From CAYRVF01 sp964427535 (GTDB lineage: Bacteria > Chloroflexota > Ktedonobacteria > Ktedonobacterales > JADMIN01), in assembly GCA_964427535.1 (NCBI GenBank), contig CAYRVF010000028.1, positions 1-43,393 of the forward strand: DNA of 43,393 nt. Direction: 5' to 3'. Positions 1 to 8,600 of the stretch are shown in pieces. Each line of letters opens with the position of its first letter. Position 1 is the first letter of the stretch. The translations under genes were made by a program, and so were the position numbers. The notes beneath the pieces are model-generated. The model did not search any database and was not told the origin of the DNA. It worked only from the letters and a program-made list of their open reading frames with translations.

Positions 1-2
1 AG

Positions 3-959
3 CGCGCCATCACGATTGGTGACGTGCAGGCGTTCATCCAGTACGCGCGGCAATTTACGCAACCAATCACGCAGCTTGCCAGCATCTCGAATACCATCCA
101 GCTCACCATCGCGTCGGCAGAGCGCGTCTTCGAGCTACTCGACGAGCCAGAGCAGTCACCGGATACCGTCGACGCGCCGGTCATCGCCGAGCCGCGCGGA
201 GCGGTGCGCTTCGACCACGTGCGGTTTGGCTACTCGCCCGACATGCCCCTGATCGAGGACATGAACATCGACGTGCAGCCTGGCCAGACGATCGCCATCG
301 TCGGACCGACGGGCGCGGGCAAGACGACGCTCGTCAATCTGCTGATGCGCTTCTACGAAGTCGATAGCGGGCGTATCCTGGTCGATGGCGTCGACATCAC
401 AAGTCTGGAGCGCGGACAGTTGCGCAAGATGTTCGGCATGGTGCTGCAGGATACGTGGCTCTTCAACGGCACCATCCGCGAGAACATCGCCTATGGCCGC
501 GAGCACGCGACGGAGGACGAGATCGTGCAGGCGGCACGCGCGGCGCAGGCCGACCACTTCATCCGCACGCTGCCCGAGGGCTACGACACCGTGCTCAACC
601 AGGAGGCGACCAACCTCTCGCAGGGACAGAAGCAACTGCTGACCATCGCCCGCGCGGTGCTGGCCGACCCCTCGGTTCTGATTCTGGACGAGGCCACCAG
701 CAGTGTCGACACCCGCACGGAGATCCTGATTCAACGGGCGATGTCGGAGCTGATGCGCGGGCGCACGAACTTCGTCATCGCGCACCGGCTCTCGACCATC
801 CGCGACGCCGATCTGATTCTGGTGATGAACCACGGCAGTATCGTCGAGCAGGGTACCCACGAGGAGCTGCTAGCCGCAAACGGTTTCTACGCCGATCTCT
901 ACAACAGCCAGTTCGCCTCGCGCGTCGCGGTCATCGCAGAGGGCGCCACGCTGTCGTAG
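3..959 (+). CDS. ABC exporter, C-terminal part (5' partial)
   Basis: This is the end of an ABC-type exporter that fuses a membrane domain to an ATPase. The frame is open from the window edge, so the gene starts outside; the first possible internal start is a GTG at 24 inside the last transmembrane-domain helix region. The nucleotide-binding domain is complete: Walker A GPTGAGKTT, a Q-loop (VLQDTWLFNGTIREN), the signature LSQGQKQ, Walker B SVLILDEATSS and the switch His in IAHRLST. The sequence is typical of multidrug/lipid exporters that work as a dimer in the cytoplasmic membrane; the substrate cannot be told. In such systems a partner half-transporter often lies upstream, here out of view. 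It converges on the RHS gene at 1065. Confidence 0.93.
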   Translation, partial: RAITIGDVQAFIQYARQFTQPITQLASISNTIQLTIASAERVFELLDEPEQSPDTVDAPVIAEPRGAVRFDHVRFGYSPDMPLIEDMNIDVQPGQTIAIVGPTGAGKTTLVNLLMRFYEVDSGRILVDGVDITSLERGQLRKMFGMVLQDTWLFNGTIRENIAYGREHATEDEIVQAARAAQADHFIRTLPEGYDTVLNQEATNLSQGQKQLLTIARAVLADPSVLILDEATSSVDTRTEILIQRAMSELMRGRTNFVIAHRLSTIRDADLILVMNHGSIVEQGTHEELLAANGFYADLYNSQFASRVAVIAEGATLS

Positions 960-970
960 GATGCGGCTTG

Positions 971-1010
971 CCCCCGATCCCTCCCTCACCTGATGGTGTG
1001 AGAGGGGAGC
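971..1010. repeat. Dispersed ~40-bp GC-rich intergenic repeat, copy 1
   Basis: A C-rich then G-rich element starting CCCCCGATCCCTCC and ending GTGAGAGGGGAG, able to fold on itself. A close relative lies at 36081-36120 with the same order of blocks. Both copies are intergenic, as expected of REP-like elements. Confidence 0.6.
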
Positions 1011-1011
1011 C

Positions 1012-1043
1012 CGCGAGGAGGGAGGGGGCCCTCCTTCCTCGCG
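1012..1043. terminator. Hairpin between convergent genes
   Basis: A 15-bp stem with one mismatch (1012-1026 against 1029-1043) and a two-base loop separates the ABC gene from the convergent RHS gene. There is no T run on either side, so intrinsic termination is likely but not proven; it would serve both strands. Confidence 0.5.
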
Positions 1044-1064
1044 CGTCTCATCGAATTCTCCAGG

Positions 1065-4000
1065 TTAGTATGTAGGCCCGTACACGCTGCAGTAGTTCCC
1101 TGACTGCGTCCCTCCAAGATGGAAGGCGTCTACGATGGCTGGGGCGGCGCGTTCATTGATTAGATCCGTGTAAGCGGTCGGATCGAGGAACGTGCTCTCG
1201 ATGGACTTTATGGACTCATTCGCTGCGTTGCCGATAGCATTCCCCTCAAGATCGGATATACCTCCGATGTTATCGGTTAACCACCCGACGCTGGTACCCA
1301 TACCGACCCCTAACGCGAATTCACCAACGTCAAAGCCGCTCTTTTGATGCCGAACAATCTGCTCAGTTTGGGTAAGTGAGTCGCTAACGGCTGCTCCGGC
1401 CGCGCCGCCCGCAATGGTACAGAGCGGGCCGCAGAGGCCTCCAACTGCGCCGCCTACAAAGCCTCCGAGGGCGTGCGCCCCAACTTCCCACCAGTCAACC
1501 GAGCCAGGGTGTGTCGCCTCTTGGAGCAGAACGTCGGAGCCAGCTCCGACAACCGCGCCAATTGCGCCTGTCACCAGTGCCCATACAAACTGCCCAGAGG
1601 GATCACTGAAGTTGACAGGGTTCCCTCCGGCGTATGCATACGCCAGCTTGGTGAGCGTCTCCAGCGGGTCGCGGGTGAGGAACTGACCCGTGGACGGGTC
1701 ATAGGAGCGCGCGCGCAGATAGTAGAGGCCCGACTCGGCGTCGCGATACTGCCCGGCGAAGAGCAGTGGCGTGGATGCGCTGCCCGTCTGCCCCGTCAGG
1801 TTCCCATAGGCGTCATAGGCGAACGTCGCGACCACGCTCCCGGCCGCATTGGCGAGCGCCCGCGTGCTGCCCAGCGCATCTTGTAGGAAATAGAGCGGCG
1901 TCCCGTTCGAGGCGATCTGCTCGATGGGCAGCCCGCCTGGACCGTAGACGAAGGCCGTGGCGCCTTTTTGAAGCAGCAGCGGCACGGGCTGCGACAGGTC
2001 CCACACGAATGACGTGCTCGTCCCGTTCACGGTGCTGCTCATGCGCAGCCCGTCGCCGTTGTAGGCGTAGGTCGCGGTGGTGCTGCCGTGCGTGTAGCCC
2101 GTGAGCCGGTTGGCCTGGTCGTAGCCGTAGGTCGTGCTGCCACTGCCGCCACTCTGCTGCTGGGTGCGGTTGCCGCGCGCGTCGAAGGTGTAGCTCGTCG
2201 TCTGGCCGTTCTGGGCCAGGCTCGTGAGCTGGTTGGCGGCGTCGTAGCTGAGCGTCGCCGCCCCACGCTGCGTCAGGTTTCCCGCCGCGTCATAGGTGTA
2301 GGTGGAAGCGTTCGGGCCGCTTGGAGCGCTCACGCCGGTGACCTGATTGAGCGCGGAATAGCTATAGGCTTCGTCGGTCTGCGGCACCGCCTGCGGGCGC
2401 ACGCCGCTCAGCAGTCCGTCGTCGTCGCGGGCGTAGCTGAAGCTGGGCAACGGCGTGGGCGGACTCAGCACCCCGCTGCCGGACTTCGGCTGGACCGGGT
2501 GCGTCGGCACGTCGCTGATCTGCGTCAGCCGGTCGGCGGCGTCGTAGGTCATCTGTGCCGAGAGCCCGTTGGGATAGGCGATGGCGCCGAGGTTGCCGTC
2601 GGGGTCGTAGGTGAAGGTGGTCGTGTGGCCGAGCCAGTCCTTCACTGCGACGAGCCGTCCGGCCCGGTCATAGATGCGCGTGACCGTCTGCCCATTGGGG
2701 GCGGCGAGCGACGTCTGGTGGCCGGCCAGATCGTAGCCGTAGCTCACAGCGTGGCTCGCGCCGTCTGAAACGAACGTCAGCCGGTGCAGCGAATCGTAGG
2801 TGGAGGAGGTGAAGCCTGTGCCATCGATCAGGTATGTGCGCTGCCCATCGGCATCGTAGCCGTAGGAGACGGGCGGCGTCGTGCCGTCTGAATAGGTGAT
2901 GTTGATAAGCTGGTTGGCTGGGTCATAGGCGTAGCTGGTGGTCTGCCCGGCGGCGTCGACGAGCGTGAGGCGGTTGCCCGCCCCGTCATACGTGAAGTGC
3001 GTCGTGCGGGTGAGCGGGTCGGTGACGGCGGCGAGGTGATTGAGGGCGTCGAACCCGTAGGTCGTCGTCTTGCCACGGCCGTCGGTCTGCTGCGTCTGGT
3101 TGCCATCGCCGTCATAGGCGTAGGTGAGGGTCGTGCCGTCGGCGCGTGTGACCTGGGTCAGCTCGTCGTCGGCGTTGTAGGTGTTCTGGGTGACGTGCCC
3201 GTTGGCATCGGTCACCTGCGTCACGTTGCCCGCGGCGTCGTACTGGGTGCTGGTGGTGTGGCCGAGCGGGTCGGTGACCTGCGTCACGTCGCCGAAGGCA
3301 TTGTAGGCGTAGGTGGTCTGTGTGCCCGCGACGCTCAGCGCGGCAGTATTGCTGTTGGCGCCGGTCGCACGCGTCTTCCAGCCGAGCGCGTTGAAGCTGG
3401 CGGTCGTCGTATCGCCGAGCGGGTCGGTCACGCGGACCTGATTGCAGTTGGCGTCGTAGGCGTAAGTCCAGGTATTGCCGTCGGCGTCGGTCATCGCGGT
3501 CACGTCGCCCGGATGCGCCGCGTCGCCATATGTGTAGGTCGTCGTCTGTGTCTGGCCCGTCCCGACGAGCGGCGTCGAGGCCGAGAGCCGGTTGCCGTGC
3601 GCATCGTACGTGTAGGTCGTCGTCACCCCCAGCGGGTCGGTCATGGAGGTCACGTCGTTCAGCGTGTCATAAGTGAAGCTGGTCGTATGTCCGAGCGCGT
3701 CCGTCGAGGTGAGCACGTTGCCGTTCGCGTCCCAGGTCTTCGTCGTGACGTGGCCGTTAGGATCGGCGATGGAGGTCTGGCCGAGCGTGCTTGGGTCGTA
3801 ACTGTAGCTCCAGGTCGCGGACTGCGATGTGCCGCTCGCCAGGGTCTTGGAGAGCAGCAGCCCGTTATGGAAGTCTTCGACCGTGACGATGCCACGGGGG
3901 TCGGTGATCGTCGTCGTGGTGTCGCCATTGCTATCGAGCGTGGCATACGCGAAGGTGGTCGTGCGGCTCATGGGGTCGGTCTGGCTCGTCACCCGGCCGC

Positions 4001-5945
4001 TCGCGTCATACACATTCGTCGTGACACCACCGCGGGGGTCGGTCATCGTGAGCAGCAGATGGTTCGTGTCGTAGGTGAAATGCCACACCCCGCCCCCGAC
4101 ATCTGTCGCCGTCGCGAGATTTCCACTGGCATCGTACGTAAACGTGACCTGCCGGCTCAGCGGATCGGTCACGCTGGACAGGCGTCCGGAGCCGTCATAT
4201 GCCATCGCGAGCGTGCGCCCTGCCGCATCGGTGACGCTGGTGAGCTGGCTGCCGGTGTAACCGAAGTGTGTCGTGTAGCCGTTGCGGTCGGTCTCGGAGA
4301 GCAACTGTCCCGACGCGCTGAAGGTGAAATGCATCTGATCCTGGATGCGCGTATACGCATAGGAGCCATCCGGGTTCGTCGCGAGCGTCGCCAGTACGCG
4401 GGCGGGCGCGGTGAACCCACCTGAGCCATTGGGACTGAACGCGACCGTGCTGCCGTTCTCCTGGGTGATGGTCACGTTGCCCGTCGTGCCATCCACCGCG
4501 AGGGCGGCGTTGTACGACGAGGTCCAGCCGTAGCCGAGCGGGCCGTTCTGGGCAGCGGCCTGCGCGTTGTAGGTGCGCGTGAAGTCGAGCGGGATGCCGC
4601 GTCCCGGAACGGAGACATCGGTGAAGGTGTGGGTGAAGTTGCCCGAGTAGATGTCAATCGGGTCGCCCACGCAGGGACGGCACGCGTTGAGCTCGGAGGG
4701 ATTCCGATCGCCGTTGCGCTCGCTTCCTGTCGGGCCTTTAGCGGAGGTGGCACCCTGGGTCGTTTCACCATAAACGATGATGCCGGCGACAGCAACATTA
4801 GGATTCGCGTTGAAGGATGTCAGCAGCGCCCCCGTCGCGATGTCGATCTTGTAGACCACCCCCGATGTGAGCCCGGCGGTCCAGAACGACGTGCCGTCGG
4901 GGTCGAGGTTCGCGGCAAAAAAACTGTATTCGCCGTAGGCCGAACCGAGGTACGTCTGTATCACATTTCCCGTCGCGTCGAGCCGGTACACCTCCGCCTC
5001 ACAGGCCACCATCACCTCACCATTCGCCCGGATACGGAGCGCGTAGCATGGGCCGTTCAGGCCAGTGGCAAAATCGGGGAGCTGTGTGTTGGTGCAGACG
5101 TTGAAGCGATGGACCGCGTAGCCTTCCGACGAGTAATACACCGTACACTGGTCGGCAGCGAGATCGATCCAGTCGGTTCCACGGTCCTCGGTGGTGGGAG
5201 CGTAGGATGCCACCAGATTGCCGCTCAGGTCAAACTTGAGAATCTGCCCGGTACCGTCGGCCTGTCCGACGTAGATGTGTCCGGTGCTATCGGCGACGCA
5301 GCTCTCGGGGTCTAAGTTGTACCCGGACCCCCAGTAGCTTTGCAAGCGATCGCCCGCACTATTGAATGTGCTGACTGCCTGCGCGCCAAAGTCCGTGGCG
5401 TACAGGGTATAGCTCGGATCGAAGCACATGCCTGTGTTGTAGGCTGCCCCAGTGCCAGTATCCAGTACGTTGACGAGGGTGCCGTTCGACGTGAAGTGCT
5501 CGATCTGCCCGTTACCGATGCCGACGAGCACATCTCCGATGGCGAACGGTGTGCTGGCCGCGCTTGTGGCGGGCTTGCTCGCGGTGCTGTGCGGAGGCTG
5601 CACATGTGAGTTGGCGAAGGGCTGGGTGCCAGTAACTGGATGGTTCGCCGCCGGAGACGCATGTGAGCCGCCCGCCGGTGGAGTCGGAGTCGCCGTTGGG
5701 CCAGGCCGCTGGGATGGCGTGCTCGGGGTAGGCGTCGCCGTGGGTGGCGTGGGCGTCTGCGCCGCGACGGGCCGGGATGCTGGCTCGTAGCCCGCCGGGG
5801 CCAGGTTTGGCCCACCCGCGGGCGCGGGGTACGCGCTGGCGAGCGGCGCGGAGGTCAACAGCAGCGCGAGAAGCGCCACGATACTTACGCTCTTGACTCC
5901 AACGGAGACCACGTCACGCGTGCCGAAATGGAAGCCCCGCCGCAT
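1065..5945 (-). CDS. Secreted RHS/YD-repeat protein with variable C-terminal tip
   Basis: A 1626-residue RHS-family protein. The start at 5945 (MRRGFHFG) is chosen because GGAGG sits 8 bases upstream; two earlier in-frame ATGs lack such a site. In order it has a signal peptide ending ASA, a Pro/Thr-rich linker, a beta-propeller-like region with NHL-type repeats, a DUF6531-like entry (DPIDIYSGNFTH), about 900 residues of YD repeats (YDAAGN, YDANGN types), and the RHS core (LRARSYDPSTGQFLTRDP) near 1670-1730. After the core PSG comes a 174-residue tail (about 1068-1589) with Gly/Ala-rich hydrophobic stretches that I do not recognise. In this family the tail is the variable, often toxic, part released from a shell. 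The tail DNA looks less GC-rich than the repeats. No immunity gene follows; the next gene is convergent. Confidence 0.92.
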   Translation of the reverse strand: MRRGFHFGTRDVVSVGVKSVSIVALLALLLTSAPLASAYPAPAGGPNLAPAGYEPASRPVAAQTPTPPTATPTPSTPSQRPGPTATPTPPAGGSHASPAANHPVTGTQPFANSHVQPPHSTASKPATSAASTPFAIGDVLVGIGNGQIEHFTSNGTLVNVLDTGTGAAYNTGMCFDPSYTLYATDFGAQAVSTFNSAGDRLQSYWGSGYNLDPESCVADSTGHIYVGQADGTGQILKFDLSGNLVASYAPTTEDRGTDWIDLAADQCTVYYSSEGYAVHRFNVCTNTQLPDFATGLNGPCYALRIRANGEVMVACEAEVYRLDATGNVIQTYLGSAYGEYSFFAANLDPDGTSFWTAGLTSGVVYKIDIATGALLTSFNANPNVAVAGIIVYGETTQGATSAKGPTGSERNGDRNPSELNACRPCVGDPIDIYSGNFTHTFTDVSVPGRGIPLDFTRTYNAQAAAQNGPLGYGWTSSYNAALAVDGTTGNVTITQENGSTVAFSPNGSGGFTAPARVLATLATNPDGSYAYTRIQDQMHFTFSASGQLLSETDRNGYTTHFGYTGSQLTSVTDAAGRTLAMAYDGSGRLSSVTDPLSRQVTFTYDASGNLATATDVGGGVWHFTYDTNHLLLTMTDPRGGVTTNVYDASGRVTSQTDPMSRTTTFAYATLDSNGDTTTTITDPRGIVTVEDFHNGLLLSKTLASGTSQSATWSYSYDPSTLGQTSIADPNGHVTTKTWDANGNVLTSTDALGHTTSFTYDTLNDVTSMTDPLGVTTTYTYDAHGNRLSASTPLVGTGQTQTTTYTYGDAAHPGDVTAMTDADGNTWTYAYDANCNQVRVTDPLGDTTTASFNALGWKTRATGANSNTAALSVAGTQTTYAYNAFGDVTQVTDPLGHTTSTQYDAAGNVTQVTDANGHVTQNTYNADDELTQVTRADGTTLTYAYDGDGNQTQQTDGRGKTTTYGFDALNHLAAVTDPLTRTTHFTYDGAGNRLTLVDAAGQTTSYAYDPANQLINITYSDGTTPPVSYGYDADGQRTYLIDGTGFTSSTYDSLHRLTFVSDGASHAVSYGYDLAGHQTSLAAPNGQTVTRIYDRAGRLVAVKDWLGHTTTFTYDPDGNLGAIAYPNGLSAQMTYDAADRLTQISDVPTHPVQPKSGSGVLSPPTPLPSFSYARDDDGLLSGVRPQAVPQTDEAYSYSALNQVTGVSAPSGPNASTYTYDAAGNLTQRGAATLSYDAANQLTSLAQNGQTTSYTFDARGNRTQQQSGGSGSTTYGYDQANRLTGYTHGSTTATYAYNGDGLRMSSTVNGTSTSFVWDLSQPVPLLLQKGATAFVYGPGGLPIEQIASNGTPLYFLQDALGSTRALANAAGSVVATFAYDAYGNLTGQTGSASTPLLFAGQYRDAESGLYYLRARSYDPSTGQFLTRDPLETLTKLAYAYAGGNPVNFSDPSGQFVWALVTGAIGAVVGAGSDVLLQEATHPGSVDWWEVGAHALGGFVGGAVGGLCGPLCTIAGGAAGAAVSDSLTQTEQIVRHQKSGFDVGEFALGVGMGTSVGWLTDNIGGISDLEGNAIGNAANESIKSIESTFLDPTAYTDLINERAAPAIVDAFHLGGTQSGNYCSVYGPTY

Positions 5946-6113
5946 AGCCATATCCTCCGCCTCACCCACAGTGCGACCGGCCAGACGGCTTGTCGCACGC
6001 CTCTCTCATTTCGCGTCCACAGTTTTCGGCAACCGGACGGCGTCTCCAGCCTGCATCACAGCGATTTTGAAGCAATCGCACGTAGATGATTAATAGCGTC
6101 TTCTTGTTTAGAT

Positions 6114-6125
6114 GGTGTATACACC
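6114..6125. promoter_or_regulatory. Perfect 12-bp palindrome upstream of the RHS gene
   Basis: GGTGTATACACC is a perfect dyad in the 356-base region between the divergent RHS and membrane-protein genes. It sits about 170 bases upstream of the RHS start and is operator-like. I see no clear sigma70 promoter for the RHS gene beside it. The rest of this stretch holds only the promoter at 6238. Confidence 0.3.
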
Positions 6126-6237
6126 CATGTCAGTTGGAAAGCAAGGGGTAAATGCCAATCGGTATGGAATGCATGAGTCGCTGATGACGCATGCCCGACG
6201 GTGCTGCGGCCGAGGCGTCCGACACGTGCGCTACGTA

Positions 6238-6246
6238 TGCTATACT
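6238..6246 (+). promoter_or_regulatory. Extended -10 promoter for the gene at 6302
   Basis: TGCTATACT gives an extended -10 (TGnTATACT). There is no good -35, which is allowed for this promoter class. A start near 6253 would leave a leader of about 50 bases. Confidence 0.45.
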
Positions 6247-6301
6247 CGCCGCTAGCCGGTAGCTCGCGCTGCCGGGCCTAATGCAGCAAGAGGAGCATGC
6301 G

Positions 6302-6862
6302 ATGCCGGCCTTCACCACGACCATCTCGATTACCCAGATTGTGAGCGCGGCGCTCCTGGTAGTGGCGGTCTTCGGCATCCTGCTGACCTACACTCAGATT
6401 CGCAACAACTACCGCATGCAGAAGGCGACCTTCTTCAAAGACCTCTACTCGACGATGTTCTCCGACGACGACATCCGGCAGGCGATGTACGCGGTGCAGT
6501 ACGGCACATTCGTCTACGACGAGCAGTTCCCCGGCTCACCTGAAGAGAAGCGCATCGACCGCATGCTCAGCTTCGCCGACCTGGCGTGCGATCTCTATGC
6601 GCAGGGTGTGCTCACGCACCGCGAGATGGCGTTCTTCACGTACGAGTTCTTCCGCATCTACAAGAATCCCAACGTGCAGGCCTATCTCGACCACCTGCAG
6701 ACCCGCTATGCTGAGACGGGACAGAAGATCGAGCCTTTCCCCGCGTTCGTGGCCTACTGCGAGACCGAGCTGCGGCACCGGGGGCAGGCGGGCATTCGTC
6801 TGGCCGGTAAGTTGCGGTTCAACCTCGACGAGATCGCCAGACTCGGGCGCATGTGGCGCTGA
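6302..6862 (+). CDS. Small membrane-anchored protein of unknown function
   Basis: 186 residues. The start at 6302 (MPAFTTTIS) has AAGAGGAG six bases upstream, which beats the in-frame ATG at 6281. One N-terminal transmembrane helix (about residues 9-33, ending TYTQIRNN) is followed by a soluble alpha-helical domain of about 150 residues with many Phe, Tyr and charged residues. This layout resembles DUF4760-type proteins (one helix, then a cytoplasmic helical domain), but that is a resemblance only. The methyltransferase follows after 43 bases on the same strand, so the two may share a transcript. Confidence 0.75.
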   Translation: MPAFTTTISITQIVSAALLVVAVFGILLTYTQIRNNYRMQKATFFKDLYSTMFSDDDIRQAMYAVQYGTFVYDEQFPGSPEEKRIDRMLSFADLACDLYAQGVLTHREMAFFTYEFFRIYKNPNVQAYLDHLQTRYAETGQKIEPFPAFVAYCETELRHRGQAGIRLAGKLRFNLDEIARLGRMWR

Positions 6863-6905
6863 TCGTGCCGGCTCGCGCGAGCACACGGAGGAAGGACGAC
6901 CAAGG

Positions 6906-7769
6906 ATGGCAGAACATATGCCGCCCCTACCGGTGGTCGTCTCGCACCTGCAGATTGCGCCGCTGCTCGCCGCACACCGCGCGCACCAGGCCGAGGCCGA
7001 GACGTCCCCAGACCTGGGGCTGACGACCGCCCGAGTCGCGCTGACGTCCGACGGTATCGTCTATCCGGACGGCACAGTGCTGCCGTGGAGCGAGGCGGAG
7101 CGCATCGCAGGCGCGCGCAACGTCAGCTTCACCGTCGACAATGCGGACGGCGCGCGTGAGATTCGCGTCTTCTCCGACGAGACGAACTGGGTGCGCAGCC
7201 TAATGCCGACCTCCGGTGCGCCGACGATGCTGGTCTCAGGTACGCCGATGCACCGCATCAAAGACACCGACCCCTGGCAGGACACGCTGAAGAAGATTGC
7301 CACCGTCGCCCCGCTCACGGGACGCGTGCTCGATACGGCGACGGGTCTGGGCTACACCGCCATCGAGGCGGCTAAGACCGCCGACGAAGTCGTGACTATT
7401 GAGCTCGACCCGGCGGGGCTGGAGGTCGCACGGCTCAATCCGTGGTCGCGTCCACTCTTCACGCGCTCAAACATCCGCCAGCTCATCGGCGACGCGGCGG
7501 AGCTTGTTCCGACGTTCGCGAGCGACTCGTTCAATCGCATTCTGCACGACCCGCCGATGATCTCGCTCGCGGGCGACCTCTACTCTGAGGAGTTCTACCG
7601 CGAGCTACGGCGCGTCCTGCGGCGCGGTGGCAAGCTCTTCCACTACATCGGCGACCCGCACAGCCCCTCGGGAAGCCGCACCACCAGTGGCGTGATCCGC
7701 CGGCTACAGTCCGCCGGATTCTCGCGTGTCGTGCGCCATCCCGAGGCGTTCGGCGTCGTCGCGTTCTAG
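6906..7769 (+). CDS. Class I SAM-dependent methyltransferase
   Basis: 287 residues; start at 6906 with GGAGGAAGG ten bases upstream. An N-terminal region of about 120 residues precedes a Rossmann methyltransferase fold: motif I is VLDTATGLGYTAIEAAK (SAM-binding glycines), then an acidic strand end TIELDPAGLEVARLN, a GDAAEL motif, and the post-I strand FNRILHDPPMIS, whose DPP recalls the [D/N]PPY motif of N-methyltransferases. The C-terminal GGKLFHYIGDPHSPSG fits a hairpin typical of the fold. Archaeal and Chloroflexota homologues are often annotated only as spermine-synthase-like or generic methyltransferases. The target cannot be told. It is probably cotranscribed with the small membrane gene upstream. 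Confidence 0.85.
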   Translation: MAEHMPPLPVVVSHLQIAPLLAAHRAHQAEAETSPDLGLTTARVALTSDGIVYPDGTVLPWSEAERIAGARNVSFTVDNADGAREIRVFSDETNWVRSLMPTSGAPTMLVSGTPMHRIKDTDPWQDTLKKIATVAPLTGRVLDTATGLGYTAIEAAKTADEVVTIELDPAGLEVARLNPWSRPLFTRSNIRQLIGDAAELVPTFASDSFNRILHDPPMISLAGDLYSEEFYRELRRVLRRGGKLFHYIGDPHSPSGSRTTSGVIRRLQSAGFSRVVRHPEAFGVVAF

Positions 7770-7950
7770 CCAGGACACTACTCGTGTACTATTGCTGCTG
7801 ACAGCAGCCAGTGTGGAACGCGCGAGGTGCAGACCATGCTCCAGCAGCCCATGCACCGCGGCGTGACCTCGCCATCGTCCCTCTAAAACATGGCAATCGT
7901 GGCCAGCCAAGATTTATGGGGCGTCATGTAGATTCTCGAAGGACGTTGCC

Positions 7951-8409
7951 ATGAGCATGAGAGATTACGAGAGAGCGGCTTCTCTCCTCCGAAGACATGC
8001 CGATGAGCATGATTTTGTAGGCGCTCACGATGAGCGCATTGTCACTGCTGCGGAGACAGTATTAGGCGTCGCCTTTCCCCCAACCTACCGTCGATTTCTC
8101 TTGGAATTGGGGGCAGGCGACGTGGGCGGAGAGGAGATCTATGGCGTCATCACCGAAGACTTTGAACACTCGTCTGTCCCTGATGCGATTTGGCTAACGC
8201 GAAAGCTGAGAGCAGAAGGGCATCTCCCCCAAGATTTGATCGTCATCTATTCTACGGGTGACGGAGATTACTATGGACTGGATGCATCGCAAGCGAATCA
8301 TGAGGGGGAATATCCAGTTGTAGCCTGGAGCGAAAGTCGTGAGGTCATTGCGAGCGACTTCGGCGCGTTCTTTCTCGATATCGTTCGAGATGCTCTAGCG
8401 GAATCGTAA
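7951..8409 (+). CDS. SMI1/KNR4 (SUKH) family protein, possible immunity protein
   Basis: 152 residues, start at 7951 with AAGGA seven bases upstream. The family pattern is clear: an N-terminal helix, then VLGVAFPPTYRRFLLELGAGDVGG (LG-x-FP-x-Y-x-x-FL-x-x-G), a short beta region with IYGV, then VIYSTGDGDYYGLD and a late acidic helix. SUKH proteins commonly neutralise contact-dependent toxins, including the tips of RHS proteins. The RHS gene here ends 6.9 kb away and is separated by two genes, so a cognate pair is only a possibility. The gene is visibly richer in A/T than its neighbours, which suggests transfer. It is convergent with dnaN. Confidence 0.85.
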   Translation: MSMRDYERAASLLRRHADEHDFVGAHDERIVTAAETVLGVAFPPTYRRFLLELGAGDVGGEEIYGVITEDFEHSSVPDAIWLTRKLRAEGHLPQDLIVIYSTGDGDYYGLDASQANHEGEYPVVAWSESREVIASDFGAFFLDIVRDALAES

Positions 8410-8517
8410 TAGCCACGACATAGGTGATTCGGAAACTTGGCGTTGTCGTCAAGCCGGTGCTCAAGCGGCAATGTGAGGGACAAGCAGCGATACTTGGATG
8501 CGGGCTGTAGACAGCAA

Positions 8518-8560
8518 CTCGCCCGCAGGACACCGATTTGTCGGTCTTCCTGTGGGCGAG
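8518..8560. terminator. Strong hairpin between the SUKH gene and dnaN
   Basis: A 13-bp stem (8518-8530 with 8548-8560, one mismatch) carries an inner 5-bp stem, ACCGA-TTTG-TCGGT. It lies between convergent genes and probably terminates both. No T run follows on either strand. Confidence 0.55.
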
Positions 8561-8600
8561 CATTGTGCTCTAGCAGGGTCTGCTGACTATTCCAGCGTCG

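Noticed and set aside
1065..1110. The RHS C-terminus, CSVYGPTY, as an MftA-like tail
   Set aside because: It is not at the end of a small peptide, and the Val-Tyr pair is not the terminal residue pair. The resemblance is chance.
2997..4424. A 475-codon plus-strand frame inside the RHS gene
   Set aside because: Its repeats (V-G-x-V-G-D) only mirror the YD repeats of the RHS gene on the other strand.
1700..4700. Apparent DNA repeats that might be a CRISPR or a tandem array
   Set aside because: They are the coding units of the YD repeats, of uneven length and with no constant spacer. No CRISPR array is present in the window.
7794..7808. A perfect 15-base palindrome, GCTGCTG-A-CAGCAGC, after the methyltransferase gene
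   Set aside because: The loop is a single base and no T run follows. It is too short to call a terminator or an operator.
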